64,000 nucleotides of DNA from Spirosoma sp. GTDB lineage: Bacteria; Bacteroidota; Bacteroidia; Cytophagales; Spirosomataceae. The DNA is taken from NCBI RefSeq assembly GCF_026391055.1, contig NZ_JAPLET010000022.1:711648-775647 (forward strand). The letters are read 5' to 3'. This document shows positions 18,605-26,707 of the stretch, in pieces. The notes beneath the pieces were generated by a model. That model was not told where the DNA came from, ran no database searches, and was given only the letters and a program-made list of their open reading frames with translations. The position numbers and the translations under genes are program-made. Within the stretch, counting starts at the first letter, position 1. Each line of letters begins with the position of its first letter.

Positions 18605-20548
18605 CTACACGGCTACTTCACGTTTAAACGTTTGTATGAAGTCGGCAATGGGCATGCTACCCAGATCGCCCTGCCCTTTGCGCCGAACAGACACCGCTCC
18701 TTCAGCAGCTTCTTTTTCGCCAACAATCAGCATGTACGGTACTTTGTTGACTTCCGCATCTCTAATCTTGCGGCCGATTTTCTCATCGCGTAAGTCGACA
18801 AAACCCCGAATGTCGTTTTCCTGTAAGCTGAAGAACAGGTCATTGGCGTAGTCTTCGTATTTTTCAGAAATCGGCAGGATCGCAATCTGATCGGGGGAGA
18901 GCCAAAGCGGAAAATTACCGCCCGAGTTTTCGATAAGAATGGCGATAAACCGTTCCATTGACCCGAACGGTGCCCGGTGAATCATAACTGGCCGGTGCTT
19001 CTGGTTATCGGCACCAATGTATTCCAGCTCGAACCGGTTGGGCAGGTTGTAATCAACCTGGATAGTTCCTAACTGCCATTTCCGCCCAAGGGCATCCCGC
19101 ACCATAAAATCAAGCTTCGGTCCGTAGAAAGCGGCTTCACCCAACTCCGTTACGGTTGGCAAGCCTTTTTCGGCAGCGGCTTCAATAATCGCCGATTCCG
19201 CTTTTTCCCAGAGGTCGTCCGAGCCAATGTATTTGGTTTTATTTTCGGGGTCGCGAAGGGAAATCTGGGCGCTGTAATCCGAGAAGCCTAGCGTATTGAA
19301 TACGTACAGCACCAGGTCGATTACCTTCATAAATTCTTCTTTCACCTGATCGGGGCGGCAGAAGATGTGAGCATCGTCCTGCGTAAAACCCCGTACCCGT
19401 GTCAGACCATGTAATTCGCCCGATTGCTCATACCGATACACCGTTCCGAATTCGGCTAACCGCAAGGGCAGATCGCGATACGAACGGGGTTTGGTTTTAT
19501 AGATTTCGCAGTGGTGCGGGCAGTTCATGGGTTTAAGCAAAAACTCCTCATTCGGGTCGGGGGTTCGGATGGGCTGAAACGAATCTTCCCCGTATTTCTC
19601 CCAGTGGCCCGAGGTCACGTACAACTGCTTACTACCAATATGGGGCGTCACAACGGGCGAATACCCCGCCCGGACCTGTGCTTTCCGCAAAAAATTCTCC
19701 AGCCGTTCGCGCAGCACGGTGCCTTTGGGAAGCCACAATGGCAGACCTGCGCCTACTTTTTCAGAGAAGGCGAATAGCTCCAGTTCCTTACCTAGTTTGC
19801 GGTGGTCACGTTTTTTGGCTTCTTCCAGCAAAAACAGATAGTCGTCGAGCTCTTTCTGCTTCGGATAGGTTACCGCATAGATACGGGTTAGCTGCTTGTT
19901 CTTTTCGTTGCCTCGCCAGTAGGCACCGGCCACGTTCATGAGCTTGGCCGCTTTGATGAAGCCCGTATTCGGGATGTGTGGTCCACGACAGAGATCAGTA
20001 AAATCGCCTTGGGTGTAAAACGTGATCGTTCCATCATCCAGCCCTTCCAGCAAATCGAGTTTGTAAGGGTCGCCTTTTTCGTCGAAATAGGCAATGGCGT
20101 CGGCTTTGCTTATCGGTTTACGGATGTACTGCTGTTTCTGGCGGGCCAGTTCGAGCATTTTGTCTTCAACCTTCTTAAAGTCTTCCTGCGAAAATGGCTG
20201 GCCACCCAGGTCAACATCATAATAGAATCCCGTCTCGATGGCAGGTCCGATACCGAATTTCACACCCGGATACAGCGATTCGAGGGCTTCAGCCAGTAAG
20301 TGAGCCGACGAATGCCAGAACGTTGCTTTCCCTTCGGCGTCATTCCAGGTCAAAAGCTGAACACTGGCATCTACGTCGATGGGCCTAGTGGCATCCTGAA
20401 CGACACCATTTACTTTGGCAGCCAGCACATTGCGCGCCAACCCTTCACTAATTTTTGTAGCAATATCCAACCCGGTACTACCTTTGGGATACTCCCGAAC
20501 GCTGCCGTCCGGCAACGTCACGCGGATTTGTTCGTCCTGCGCAATCAT
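18605..20548 (-). CDS. thrS: Threonyl-tRNA synthetase
   Basis: A 647-residue class II synthetase: TGS domain ('[21 protein letters not shown]', first ~60 residues), the editing/SAD region with '[13 protein letters not shown]' and '[10 protein letters not shown]', the catalytic core with '[15 protein letters not shown]' and '[16 protein letters not shown]', then the anticodon-binding domain at the end. It charges tRNA-Thr. It is first in the block leading to infC, rpmI and rplT; the palindromic repeat in the gap may uncouple it from infC. Confidence 0.98.
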   Translation of the reverse strand: MIAQDEQIRVTLPDGSVREYPKGSTGLDIATKISEGLARNVLAAKVNGVVQDATRPIDVDASVQLLTWNDAEGKATFWHSSAHLLAEALESLYPGVKFGIGPAIETGFYYDVDLGGQPFSQEDFKKVEDKMLELARQKQQYIRKPISKADAIAYFDEKGDPYKLDLLEGLDDGTITFYTQGDFTDLCRGPHIPNTGFIKAAKLMNVAGAYWRGNEKNKQLTRIYAVTYPKQKELDDYLFLLEEAKKRDHRKLGKELELFAFSEKVGAGLPLWLPKGTVLRERLENFLRKAQVRAGYSPVVTPHIGSKQLYVTSGHWEKYGEDSFQPIRTPDPNEEFLLKPMNCPHHCEIYKTKPRSYRDLPLRLAEFGTVYRYEQSGELHGLTRVRGFTQDDAHIFCRPDQVKEEFMKVIDLVLYVFNTLGFSDYSAQISLRDPENKTKYIGSDDLWEKAESAIIEAAAEKGLPTVTELGEAAFYGPKLDFMVRDALGRKWQLGTIQVDYNLPNRFELEYIGADNQKHRPVMIHRAPFGSMERFIAILIENSGGNFPLWLSPDQIAILPISEKYEDYANDLFFSLQENDIRGFVDLRDEKIGRKIRDAEVNKVPYMLIVGEKEAAEGAVSVRRKGQGDLGSMPIADFIQTFKREVAV

Positions 20549-20673
20549 ACGTTTACACTCATTTATTTGTGGGCACCCGCAGCCTACCTACAACTGTAGG
20601 CTACTTAATCAATATACGCTATACCTGCAATCTATGCCTGTAAGAAGGGCTATAGCATACATTATAAATGTAT

Positions 20674-21966
20674 TTATTTGTTAATTGGTTTAACGGTTCG
20701 CTGCAGCGAATCGCCGGCATTGGTTGTTACGCGTGCTTTTGGCGGAATGGTTGAAATACGTACCCGCGTGGTATCGATTTCGGTCCGGTTTCGACTCTGA
20801 CTTGATGATTTACCAGCCGTATCCGACAAAAATAAGGAGTTATATGAGTTTTGCGAATACTGCCTCCGCTGAGAACGCCACAAACCCGCAGCGGCCTGCC
20901 TGTCGGCAATGTTCAGCTGGGTTGCTTTGGTGTAGGCAGCTATGGCCAGATCATATTGACCCATCTGCTCGTGGCAGTAGCCAATGTAGGTATCAATCCG
21001 CGGGAACTGAGGCCGTAACTCCTGCACTCGCTGGTAATTGTTTAGGGCTGCGTAGTAGTTCCGAAACTTCTGATTGATCAGCCCCATCTGAAAATAGGCT
21101 TGATAATACCCCGGCTGTACCTTCATTGTTTGCTGATAATAGACAATGGCACTATCGAGCTTACCCTCCGTGTGGTAAATAAGCCCGCGACCGTAATATA
21201 AGCGGGGGTTATTCGGAAAGTAACGTAACGCCTGGCCATTATAAACCAAAGCAGAGTTGAGATCACCCGTGGTGCGGTAGATGGACGCCAGTTGGTTGTA
21301 CGTTTCCAGATATCGGGGTTTCAGGCGGAGTGAATGCTGATACAAGGCTAAAGCTTGTGTTGTATCCCCTTGCCGAGCAGCCATCAGCCCTTTGTAGAAG
21401 TAAGCTTCGCCATCGTAGGGCGCCATTTGCAGCGCTTTGGCTACGTAGAGTTTTGCTTTATCGAACTGATTCTGCCGTTGCAATAAATCGCCCTGTAATG
21501 TGTATAATTCGGGGGTGTCGACGCCCAGAATCTCGGCCCGCTGCGCATTCTGAAGTGCTTTGGCTGGCTGTTGTAAAGCCCTTAACACTTGTGCGCGGGT
21601 CAGGTAATACGTCCCCAAATTATCATTCCGGCTGATGGCCTCGTCAATGTCAGCCAATGCCTCATTCAACCTGCCCATAGCCAGCAGGATTACAGCCCGC
21701 TTGGCGTAGGCAGATGCCGGTGACGACTGGTTGATGGCTAGTGTCAGTGCCCGCAAAGCGCCTTCAATCCGGCTGCTGTCGCCCGGCTTTGGGTAGTCCG
21801 GTATGCGAGCCGACTGCCGGTCATCGCTACTGCAGGCGACTACTAAGCCTAAAACGGCCAGCGATAAAACGAAAGAGCGAACGAATGAAAGGCTGAAAGA
21901 GCGAATTCCAGCTGGGATAAAACGCTCTTTCAGTCTTTCATTCGTTCGCTCTTCACTATTTTTCAT
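20674..21966 (-). CDS. TPR-repeat lipoprotein
   Basis: A 430-residue protein with a lipobox Cys near residue 45 ('SLAVLGLVVACSSDD') and about eight TPR motifs from residue 70 to 340 (for example 'AYFYKGLMAARQGDTTQAL', 'RLYYGRGLIYHTEGKLDSAI'). The C-terminal ~60 residues are basic and Ser/Arg-rich. It probably scaffolds proteins at the cell envelope. Its ATG overlaps the stop of the upstream methyltransferase gene (ATGA), implying coupling. Residues 5-32 are encoded by a 31-bp inverted repeat, so the signal peptide seems to be built from a repeat element. Confidence 0.85.
   Translation of the reverse strand: MKNSEERTNERLKERFIPAGIRSFSLSFVRSFVLSLAVLGLVVACSSDDRQSARIPDYPKPGDSSRIEGALRALTLAINQSSPASAYAKRAVILLAMGRLNEALADIDEAISRNDNLGTYYLTRAQVLRALQQPAKALQNAQRAEILGVDTPELYTLQGDLLQRQNQFDKAKLYVAKALQMAPYDGEAYFYKGLMAARQGDTTQALALYQHSLRLKPRYLETYNQLASIYRTTGDLNSALVYNGQALRYFPNNPRLYYGRGLIYHTEGKLDSAIVYYQQTMKVQPGYYQAYFQMGLINQKFRNYYAALNNYQRVQELRPQFPRIDTYIGYCHEQMGQYDLAIAAYTKATQLNIADRQAAAGLWRSQRRQYSQNSYNSLFLSDTAGKSSSQSRNRTEIDTTRVRISTIPPKARVTTNAGDSLQRTVKPINK
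21873..21953. repeat. 31-bp inverted repeat inside the start of the TPR gene
   Basis: Arms at 21873-21903 and 21923-21953 match with one mismatch (GAGCGAACGAATGAAAG in one arm, its complement in the other) around a 19-base loop. The repeat lies wholly in the coding sequence for the signal peptide region. Confidence 0.85.
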
Positions 21967-22856
21967 GATGCAAATCGGTAAAATACGCCTAATGGAAGCC
22001 GCTTCTGGTAATTATCCTGCATGAACAGTTCCCCCCACTCCGGATTGGGTATGCTGCCAAAGACCTGATTCATCAGGTTGTCGAGGATGAGCGACGAAAA
22101 ACCCAGCGAGTACAAATTTATGATAAAGAAAAAGTCTTCCCGCTCCAGCAGATCGGCACAGGACTTAAGCAAGTCATTGAGGTGTTCTTCGAGTACCCAT
22201 TTCTCGCCATCCGGACCACGCCCATATGCGGGCGGATCAAGAATAATGCCGTTATACCGGTTTCCCCGACGAACTTCCCGACGAACAAACTTCACTGCAT
22301 CTTCAACTACCCAGCGAATGTTGTCTAACTCACTATGATCCATATTCTCACGAGCCCAGCTGATGACTGGTTTCACGGCGTCGACGTGGGTAACATCAGC
22401 ACCGGCTTGGCGGGCGGCCAGGGAAGCCCCACCCGTGTAGGCAAACAGATTCAGGAATTTAGGCCGGGCGACATTGGCCGAAATCGCTTTTATTTTGTCA
22501 TGAATGTATAACCAGTTATCGGCCTGTTCGGGAAAAAGCCCAACATGCTTAAAGGTTGTTAGAGCCAGTTTGAACTTCAGTTTTAACCCGCCCTGTTGAA
22601 AGGATACATACCAAGGGTCGTGCATGTCGGGGGCTGTTTGCCAGTCGCCCCGTTCGGGTGATTGCCGATCCCGCCGAAAAACAGCGTGTGCACGGCGTTC
22701 CCAATCAGTATCGGTCAGCGATTTATCCCAAATAGCCTGGGGTTCAGGGCGTGCCAAAACATAGGCTCCGAAGCGTTCGAGCTTCTGAAAATTACCCGAA
22801 TCGATAAGCTCGTAATCTGCCCAGGGTGAAGGAGTAATTATCCGAATGTCAGCCAT
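21963..22856 (-). CDS. Class I SAM-dependent methyltransferase (RlmI/RlmK-like)
   Basis: A 297-residue protein. Motif I is 'FLNLFAYTGGASLAARQAGADVTHVDAVKPVISWARENM', then 'WVVEDAVKFV', and the catalytic-loop motif is 'YNGIILDPPAYGRGPDGEKW', the pattern of the COG1092 23S rRNA cytosine methyltransferases. The N-terminal PUA domain of RlmI is absent and replaced by ~130 residues, as in short Bacteroidota homologues. rRNA is the probable substrate but not proven. It is translationally coupled to the TPR lipoprotein. Confidence 0.85.
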   Translation of the reverse strand: MADIRIITPSPWADYELIDSGNFQKLERFGAYVLARPEPQAIWDKSLTDTDWERRAHAVFRRDRQSPERGDWQTAPDMHDPWYVSFQQGGLKLKFKLALTTFKHVGLFPEQADNWLYIHDKIKAISANVARPKFLNLFAYTGGASLAARQAGADVTHVDAVKPVISWARENMDHSELDNIRWVVEDAVKFVRREVRRGNRYNGIILDPPAYGRGPDGEKWVLEEHLNDLLKSCADLLEREDFFFIINLYSLGFSSLILDNLMNQVFGSIPNPEWGELFMQDNYQKRLPLGVFYRFAS

Positions 22857-22906
22857 AGTTTAATAAATGAAAATGCAGCGGTATGAACGAAGATTACGCT
22901 CATTGA

Positions 22907-23350
22907 TTATGGTTCACTCGTCACCCTTACTTCTTCACGAGTTGCCTGACCCATTTTCAGAATTAACTCAAACTCGTCGGCACGAACGGGCATAACCGAC
23001 AGACGGGATTGTTTAATTAAGCTTATGCTTGCCAACATAGGCTCGGCTTTGATGTGCGCCAGCGTAACGGGCTTTTCGAAGGCCATGACCGGTTCGAGTT
23101 CAACAGCCACCCAGCGCGGATCTTCCGGCACGGTCGGATCCTGAAAGTGGCTCCGTACCACGGTAGCTAACCCAACAACGGCAGGACTGGTGACACTATG
23201 ATAAAACAATACCTGATCGCCGATCGACATGCCTTTCAGGTTGTTGCGTGCCTGGTAATTGCGAACACCATCCCAAGTAGCACGACCTTGTTCAATGAAA
23301 TGATGCCACCCGTACGTATCGGGTTCAGATTTGACGAGCCAGTAGTTCAT
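22907..23350 (-). CDS. EVE-domain protein
   Basis: A 147-residue protein that is a single EVE (PUA-like) domain: 'MNYWLVKSEPDTYGWHHFIEQG', 'TWDGVRNYQARNNLKGMSIGDQVLFYHS', 'AVVGLATVV' and 'MLASISLIKQSRLSVMPV'. EVE domains bind modified bases in DNA or RNA. The ATG at 23350 is the family start; the open frame extends upstream through a repeat-like sequence. The gene follows the DinB gene by about 100 bases on the same strand. Confidence 0.92.
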   Translation of the reverse strand: MNYWLVKSEPDTYGWHHFIEQGRATWDGVRNYQARNNLKGMSIGDQVLFYHSVTSPAVVGLATVVRSHFQDPTVPEDPRWVAVELEPVMAFEKPVTLAHIKAEPMLASISLIKQSRLSVMPVRADEFELILKMGQATREEVRVTSEP

Positions 23351-23453
23351 GTAGTGAAGTAGGTGAAAGTAGTCAAATGAGTGGAATAGAAGTGTAATCC
23401 GTTGGTTAAAACTCACTCCACAAATTCCACTTACTCCACTAGTACACTACCTG

Positions 23454-24029
23454 TCAATAATAATCGTCGTGCTCATGGCCGCTGCCGAAAGGCGAGCCAT
23501 ATTCATCGATATCGTCATCTTTGTACCGAGAACCCGCGCTTTTGTAGCTTAAGGCCTTCTGAATGATCATTATTTGTCCGGTATGGTACATATCATGGTT
23601 GATAATACCATGTAGCATATCGTAGTATGTATAATCCCGACCCGGTACGATGTCTTCCAGAAACTCATCATCATCCCGTTTATCGAGTTCGTTAATAAGT
23701 TCTTCCTGGCTTAAGCTCAGCTCCATTTCGAGAGCTTCCCATTCGAAATCGTCAATTTTATCAGGTAACGCTCCGAAGTTTTTGTCGGGGGTTATAATAT
23801 CAAATGTTTCGTCGCCCTGCATTTTTTTGACGCAGAATATCCGCCAGCTGGTCATGTGAAAAACCAGTTCAGCAATACTGTGGGTGTTTGGCGCTATCCG
23901 TCGCCCGGCCATATCTGGGGTTACACCCCGAAGGACATCAACTACCGAAGGACCATGCCAGGCTTCTTCACCTTCATATGTCGTATTCAATAAGTCGATG
24001 ATTCGGATTAATTCATCGTTAGGGATCAT
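23454..24029 (-). CDS. DinB-like four-helix metal-binding protein
   Basis: A 191-residue DinB/YfiT-type protein. The three expected His ligands appear in 'SIAELVFHMTSWR' and 'IINHDMYHTGQIMIIQKA', and the N-terminus 'LIRIIDLLNTTYEGEEAWHGPSV' is the usual first helix. Members include thiol S-transferases and many of unknown function. The last ~25 residues are acidic and His/Tyr-rich. Confidence 0.85.
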   Translation of the reverse strand: MIPNDELIRIIDLLNTTYEGEEAWHGPSVVDVLRGVTPDMAGRRIAPNTHSIAELVFHMTSWRIFCVKKMQGDETFDIITPDKNFGALPDKIDDFEWEALEMELSLSQEELINELDKRDDDEFLEDIVPGRDYTYYDMLHGIINHDMYHTGQIMIIQKALSYKSAGSRYKDDDIDEYGSPFGSGHEHDDYY

Positions 24030-24397
24030 AACAATTTTGTCATAGGGTTTGCTGACTATTCAGACAAGCGTTTTTGCCTTCATTACTCAGCAACGTCTAT
24101 CGTATAACGTCAATTTAACTATACTTTACGGAGCTCTTGTTTTGGGCAGACCGGGAGATGATCAATTTGTTCGAAAGAAAGCCCTGTCTGTTCTGGAAAA
24201 CAAACCACAAAGGTAAGGCAATATCAATGGCCTTGCGAAAAACTGCCAACACTTTTACCGAACGCATCCAGAGAAATACCCCAATTCGATACTCTACGCC
24301 GAAAAAAATGGCATGTTTTATGTAACACTTAAAGCAAATCATTCTACAAACGCATCCGTATCAACACTAATATGTCTCTTGGGAAGACAGCCCGTTT
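24030..24397. other. Divergent intergenic region
   Basis: About 370 bases between the leftward DinB gene and the rightward wzi gene. I see no gene or repeat; short frames on both strands have noncoding composition. It presumably contains both promoters. Confidence 0.5.
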
Positions 24398-25894
24398 ATG
24401 GTTTATACTCGTTTAGTTTTACTTTTTATCGGTTGTATACTGGTTTACCAGGGCTTTGGTCAGCTGAGCAAACCGGTACGGTACCGCACTGAACTTGGCA
24501 GCTATTTTGCCACATCGGGTGAAACACCGTTCTGGCTCAGGGCAAACCAGTACGGAATTGTTCCGAAAGAAGCAGCTCTAATGACCTTGCGGCAAGCTGT
24601 TTGGGTCGACTATCATGATTCCCCCAAAACAAAACTTGACAGTTTACGAGCAGCAAATCGGCAGATTGACTGGGGCTGGGGGGGCGAAGCCATCTTCAAC
24701 GCCGGGTATACCTATAAACTGCTTATACCGGAAGCGTACGTAAAGGTCAAATTTGGAAAGGCACTGGAAGCCTGGGCGGGTAGGCGACGGGAAATTATTG
24801 GCCTTGTCGACTCAACGCTTACCTCCGGTTCGTATGCCTGGTCGGGGAATACCCTGCCCATGCTCAAAGTGCAACTGGCAGTTACCGAGTACTTACCGCG
24901 CAACGCCTTAATCGGCTTTAAAGGATTCTATGCACACGGCTGGTTTGAAGAAGAACGATTCATTAACAATGTCATGCTTCATCAAAAAGCGCTCTATGGA
25001 CGGTTTGGAAAGCCTAACTGGCGGCTCAAACTATACGGGGGAATCAACCACCAAGTCATGTGGGGCGGTAATACCGAACGACTGCCGGGATCGGTTATTA
25101 AGAATAACCAGTTACCTAATCGTTTCAGCGATTACATTGATGTGATTACCGCCAGTTCTCTTGGCAACCGCAGTACTATCGACACGAATCGCGTCAGTTC
25201 GTTTGACAGGGAAAACCGTATCGGCAATCACCTCGGAACCGTAGACCTTGGCATTGAGTATGTGGCTCGTAATGTATCCATTTTCGCTTATAGACAAAAT
25301 ATTTATGAAGATGGCTCCCTTTTTTATCTGACCAATATCCGTGACGGCCTGAATGGGATACGATTCCGCAATCGGCGACCGGTTAACCGAACTGGCATAC
25401 AGCTTGAACAGGTTTTGCTGGAATATTTATATACCCAAAGTCAAGGGGGGGATTTGTTTCTGGAGAATGCAATGCAACGGGGACGAGACAATTATTTCAA
25501 TCATTCCCAATATCAGGATGGATGGTCACGCTTTGGCCTGACAATGGGGACTCCATTCATAACGCCTACGCAAGATAATCTCAGCGAATTGCCTCAGTAT
25601 GGCTTCACCAATAACAATCGGGTTGCGGTCATACACATTGGGTTGTCAGGTCAGGCTTACGACTTTTTACGCTTTCAAGCCAAAGCATCCTACAGTGAAA
25701 ATCTGGGAACGTATGTGCTGCCCTTTGCAACAAAAGTTCGACAGTTTTCGGCCGTTCTTAATCTTTCGGCGCCCTTCCAGATCCTAAATGGAATAACTGG
25801 TAGCGCTTCGATAGCTGCCGATATTGGCGATCTCTACACCAAAAACATCGGATTTTACGTAGGTATTCGAAAGGAAGGGAAAAGCCGGAAGTAG
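24398..25894 (+). CDS. Capsule assembly Wzi-family outer membrane protein
   Basis: A 498-residue protein with a signal peptide (MVYTRLVLLFIGCILVYQGFGQ). It has the Wzi family start 'VRYRTELGSYFATSGETPFWLRANQYG', followed by alternating aromatic-rich strands typical of an 18-strand barrel ('YKLLIPEAYVKVKFGKALEAWAGRRRE', 'DLGIEYVARNVSIFAYRQN'). Wzi holds capsular polysaccharide at the cell surface. No capsule genes adjoin it, which is common for Bacteroidota homologues. Confidence 0.9.
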   Translation: MVYTRLVLLFIGCILVYQGFGQLSKPVRYRTELGSYFATSGETPFWLRANQYGIVPKEAALMTLRQAVWVDYHDSPKTKLDSLRAANRQIDWGWGGEAIFNAGYTYKLLIPEAYVKVKFGKALEAWAGRRREIIGLVDSTLTSGSYAWSGNTLPMLKVQLAVTEYLPRNALIGFKGFYAHGWFEEERFINNVMLHQKALYGRFGKPNWRLKLYGGINHQVMWGGNTERLPGSVIKNNQLPNRFSDYIDVITASSLGNRSTIDTNRVSSFDRENRIGNHLGTVDLGIEYVARNVSIFAYRQNIYEDGSLFYLTNIRDGLNGIRFRNRRPVNRTGIQLEQVLLEYLYTQSQGGDLFLENAMQRGRDNYFNHSQYQDGWSRFGLTMGTPFITPTQDNLSELPQYGFTNNNRVAVIHIGLSGQAYDFLRFQAKASYSENLGTYVLPFATKVRQFSAVLNLSAPFQILNGITGSASIAADIGDLYTKNIGFYVGIRKEGKSRK

Positions 25895-25911
25895 AAAAGG
25901 GCGTTTTGCCC

Positions 25912-26616
25912 TCAGGAATTACGCTTCCGCTCCCAGTTACCTTTTTCGGGCTGGGGACGAAGCAGGTACACGTCGAGGAGTGCATAGGGCCGAGCGAGGT
26001 ACTCCCGAATCAGCGTACGGAATGAGTACCCGTCAGGTACATCCTGAGCGGCAAAGGCAATAGCTTCCATCCCCTCGTGGTTACCAATATAGAGGGCCCG
26101 TGCATTGTGGAAGTTTTGGGAAATAATCGTAATCTTTTCCTGATTAAATACATCCTTGCAGCGTACGACCGAATCGAAAGTCCGGTAACCGGCATAATCA
26201 AGCGTCATTACTGACGCCGGAATCCCCAGTTTAACCAATGCGCGCTGCATATCGACGGGTTCGTTGTAGTATTCTGAGTCATTATTACCGCTCAGAATAA
26301 GGTATTTCACTTTCCCCTCTTTCCAAAGACGGGCAGTGGCCTCCATTCGATACCGAAAGAACAGATTTTCTTTACCCGTTCGAACAAACTTGCTGGTTCC
26401 CAGTACCAGCCCCACGTCATTGGCGGGTAACTCGTGAATGTCAAAATAAATCTGGTTTCGGGTATTATAAACGACCCACCAGTTGCTAACCAGCACTACG
26501 GTCGCCCCGATAAACACCAAAGCAATTGTCAATTTAATAACACGCTTGACCGCACGGACTCCAGCCGCTTCGCGGGGCATGTCGTTACTGTAGTCCGTTG
26601 CCAAGGTCGTATTCAT
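25912..26616 (-). CDS. SanA/YdcF-like DUF218 membrane protein
   Basis: A 234-residue protein with one N-terminal membrane helix ('LTIALVFIGATVVLVSNWWVVY') and a DUF218 domain: 'DVGLVLGTSKFVRTGKENLFF', 'YLILSGNNDSEYYNEP', 'VMTLDYAGYRTFDSVVR' and 'ITIISQNFHNARALYIG'. This is closest to SanA, linked to envelope barrier function. The catalytic activity is unknown. It converges with wzi, with only 17 bases between the stops. Confidence 0.88.
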   Translation of the reverse strand: MNTTLATDYSNDMPREAAGVRAVKRVIKLTIALVFIGATVVLVSNWWVVYNTRNQIYFDIHELPANDVGLVLGTSKFVRTGKENLFFRYRMEATARLWKEGKVKYLILSGNNDSEYYNEPVDMQRALVKLGIPASVMTLDYAGYRTFDSVVRCKDVFNQEKITIISQNFHNARALYIGNHEGMEAIAFAAQDVPDGYSFRTLIREYLARPYALLDVYLLRPQPEKGNWERKRNS

Positions 26617-26663
26617 TTAAAAAGGGCTTAAATGGGTCTCCTTACCATGCCTATATCGTCTTG

Positions 26664-26691
26664 GTTGTAGGCCACAGGTGCGGCCTACAAC
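26664..26691. repeat. REP-like inverted repeat
   Basis: GTTGTAGGCC and GGCCTACAAC pair perfectly across an 8-base loop. It lies between the start of the SanA-like gene and the end of parC, and shares its core with similar elements near 20580 and 30623. Confidence 0.65.
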
Positions 26692-26707
26692 TTAAAGTTC
26701 ATCATTT

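Noticed and set aside
24115-24342. Overlapping ~62-75 residue frames on both strands before wzi
   Set aside because: Both have chance-like composition and no start signals; more likely promoter DNA.
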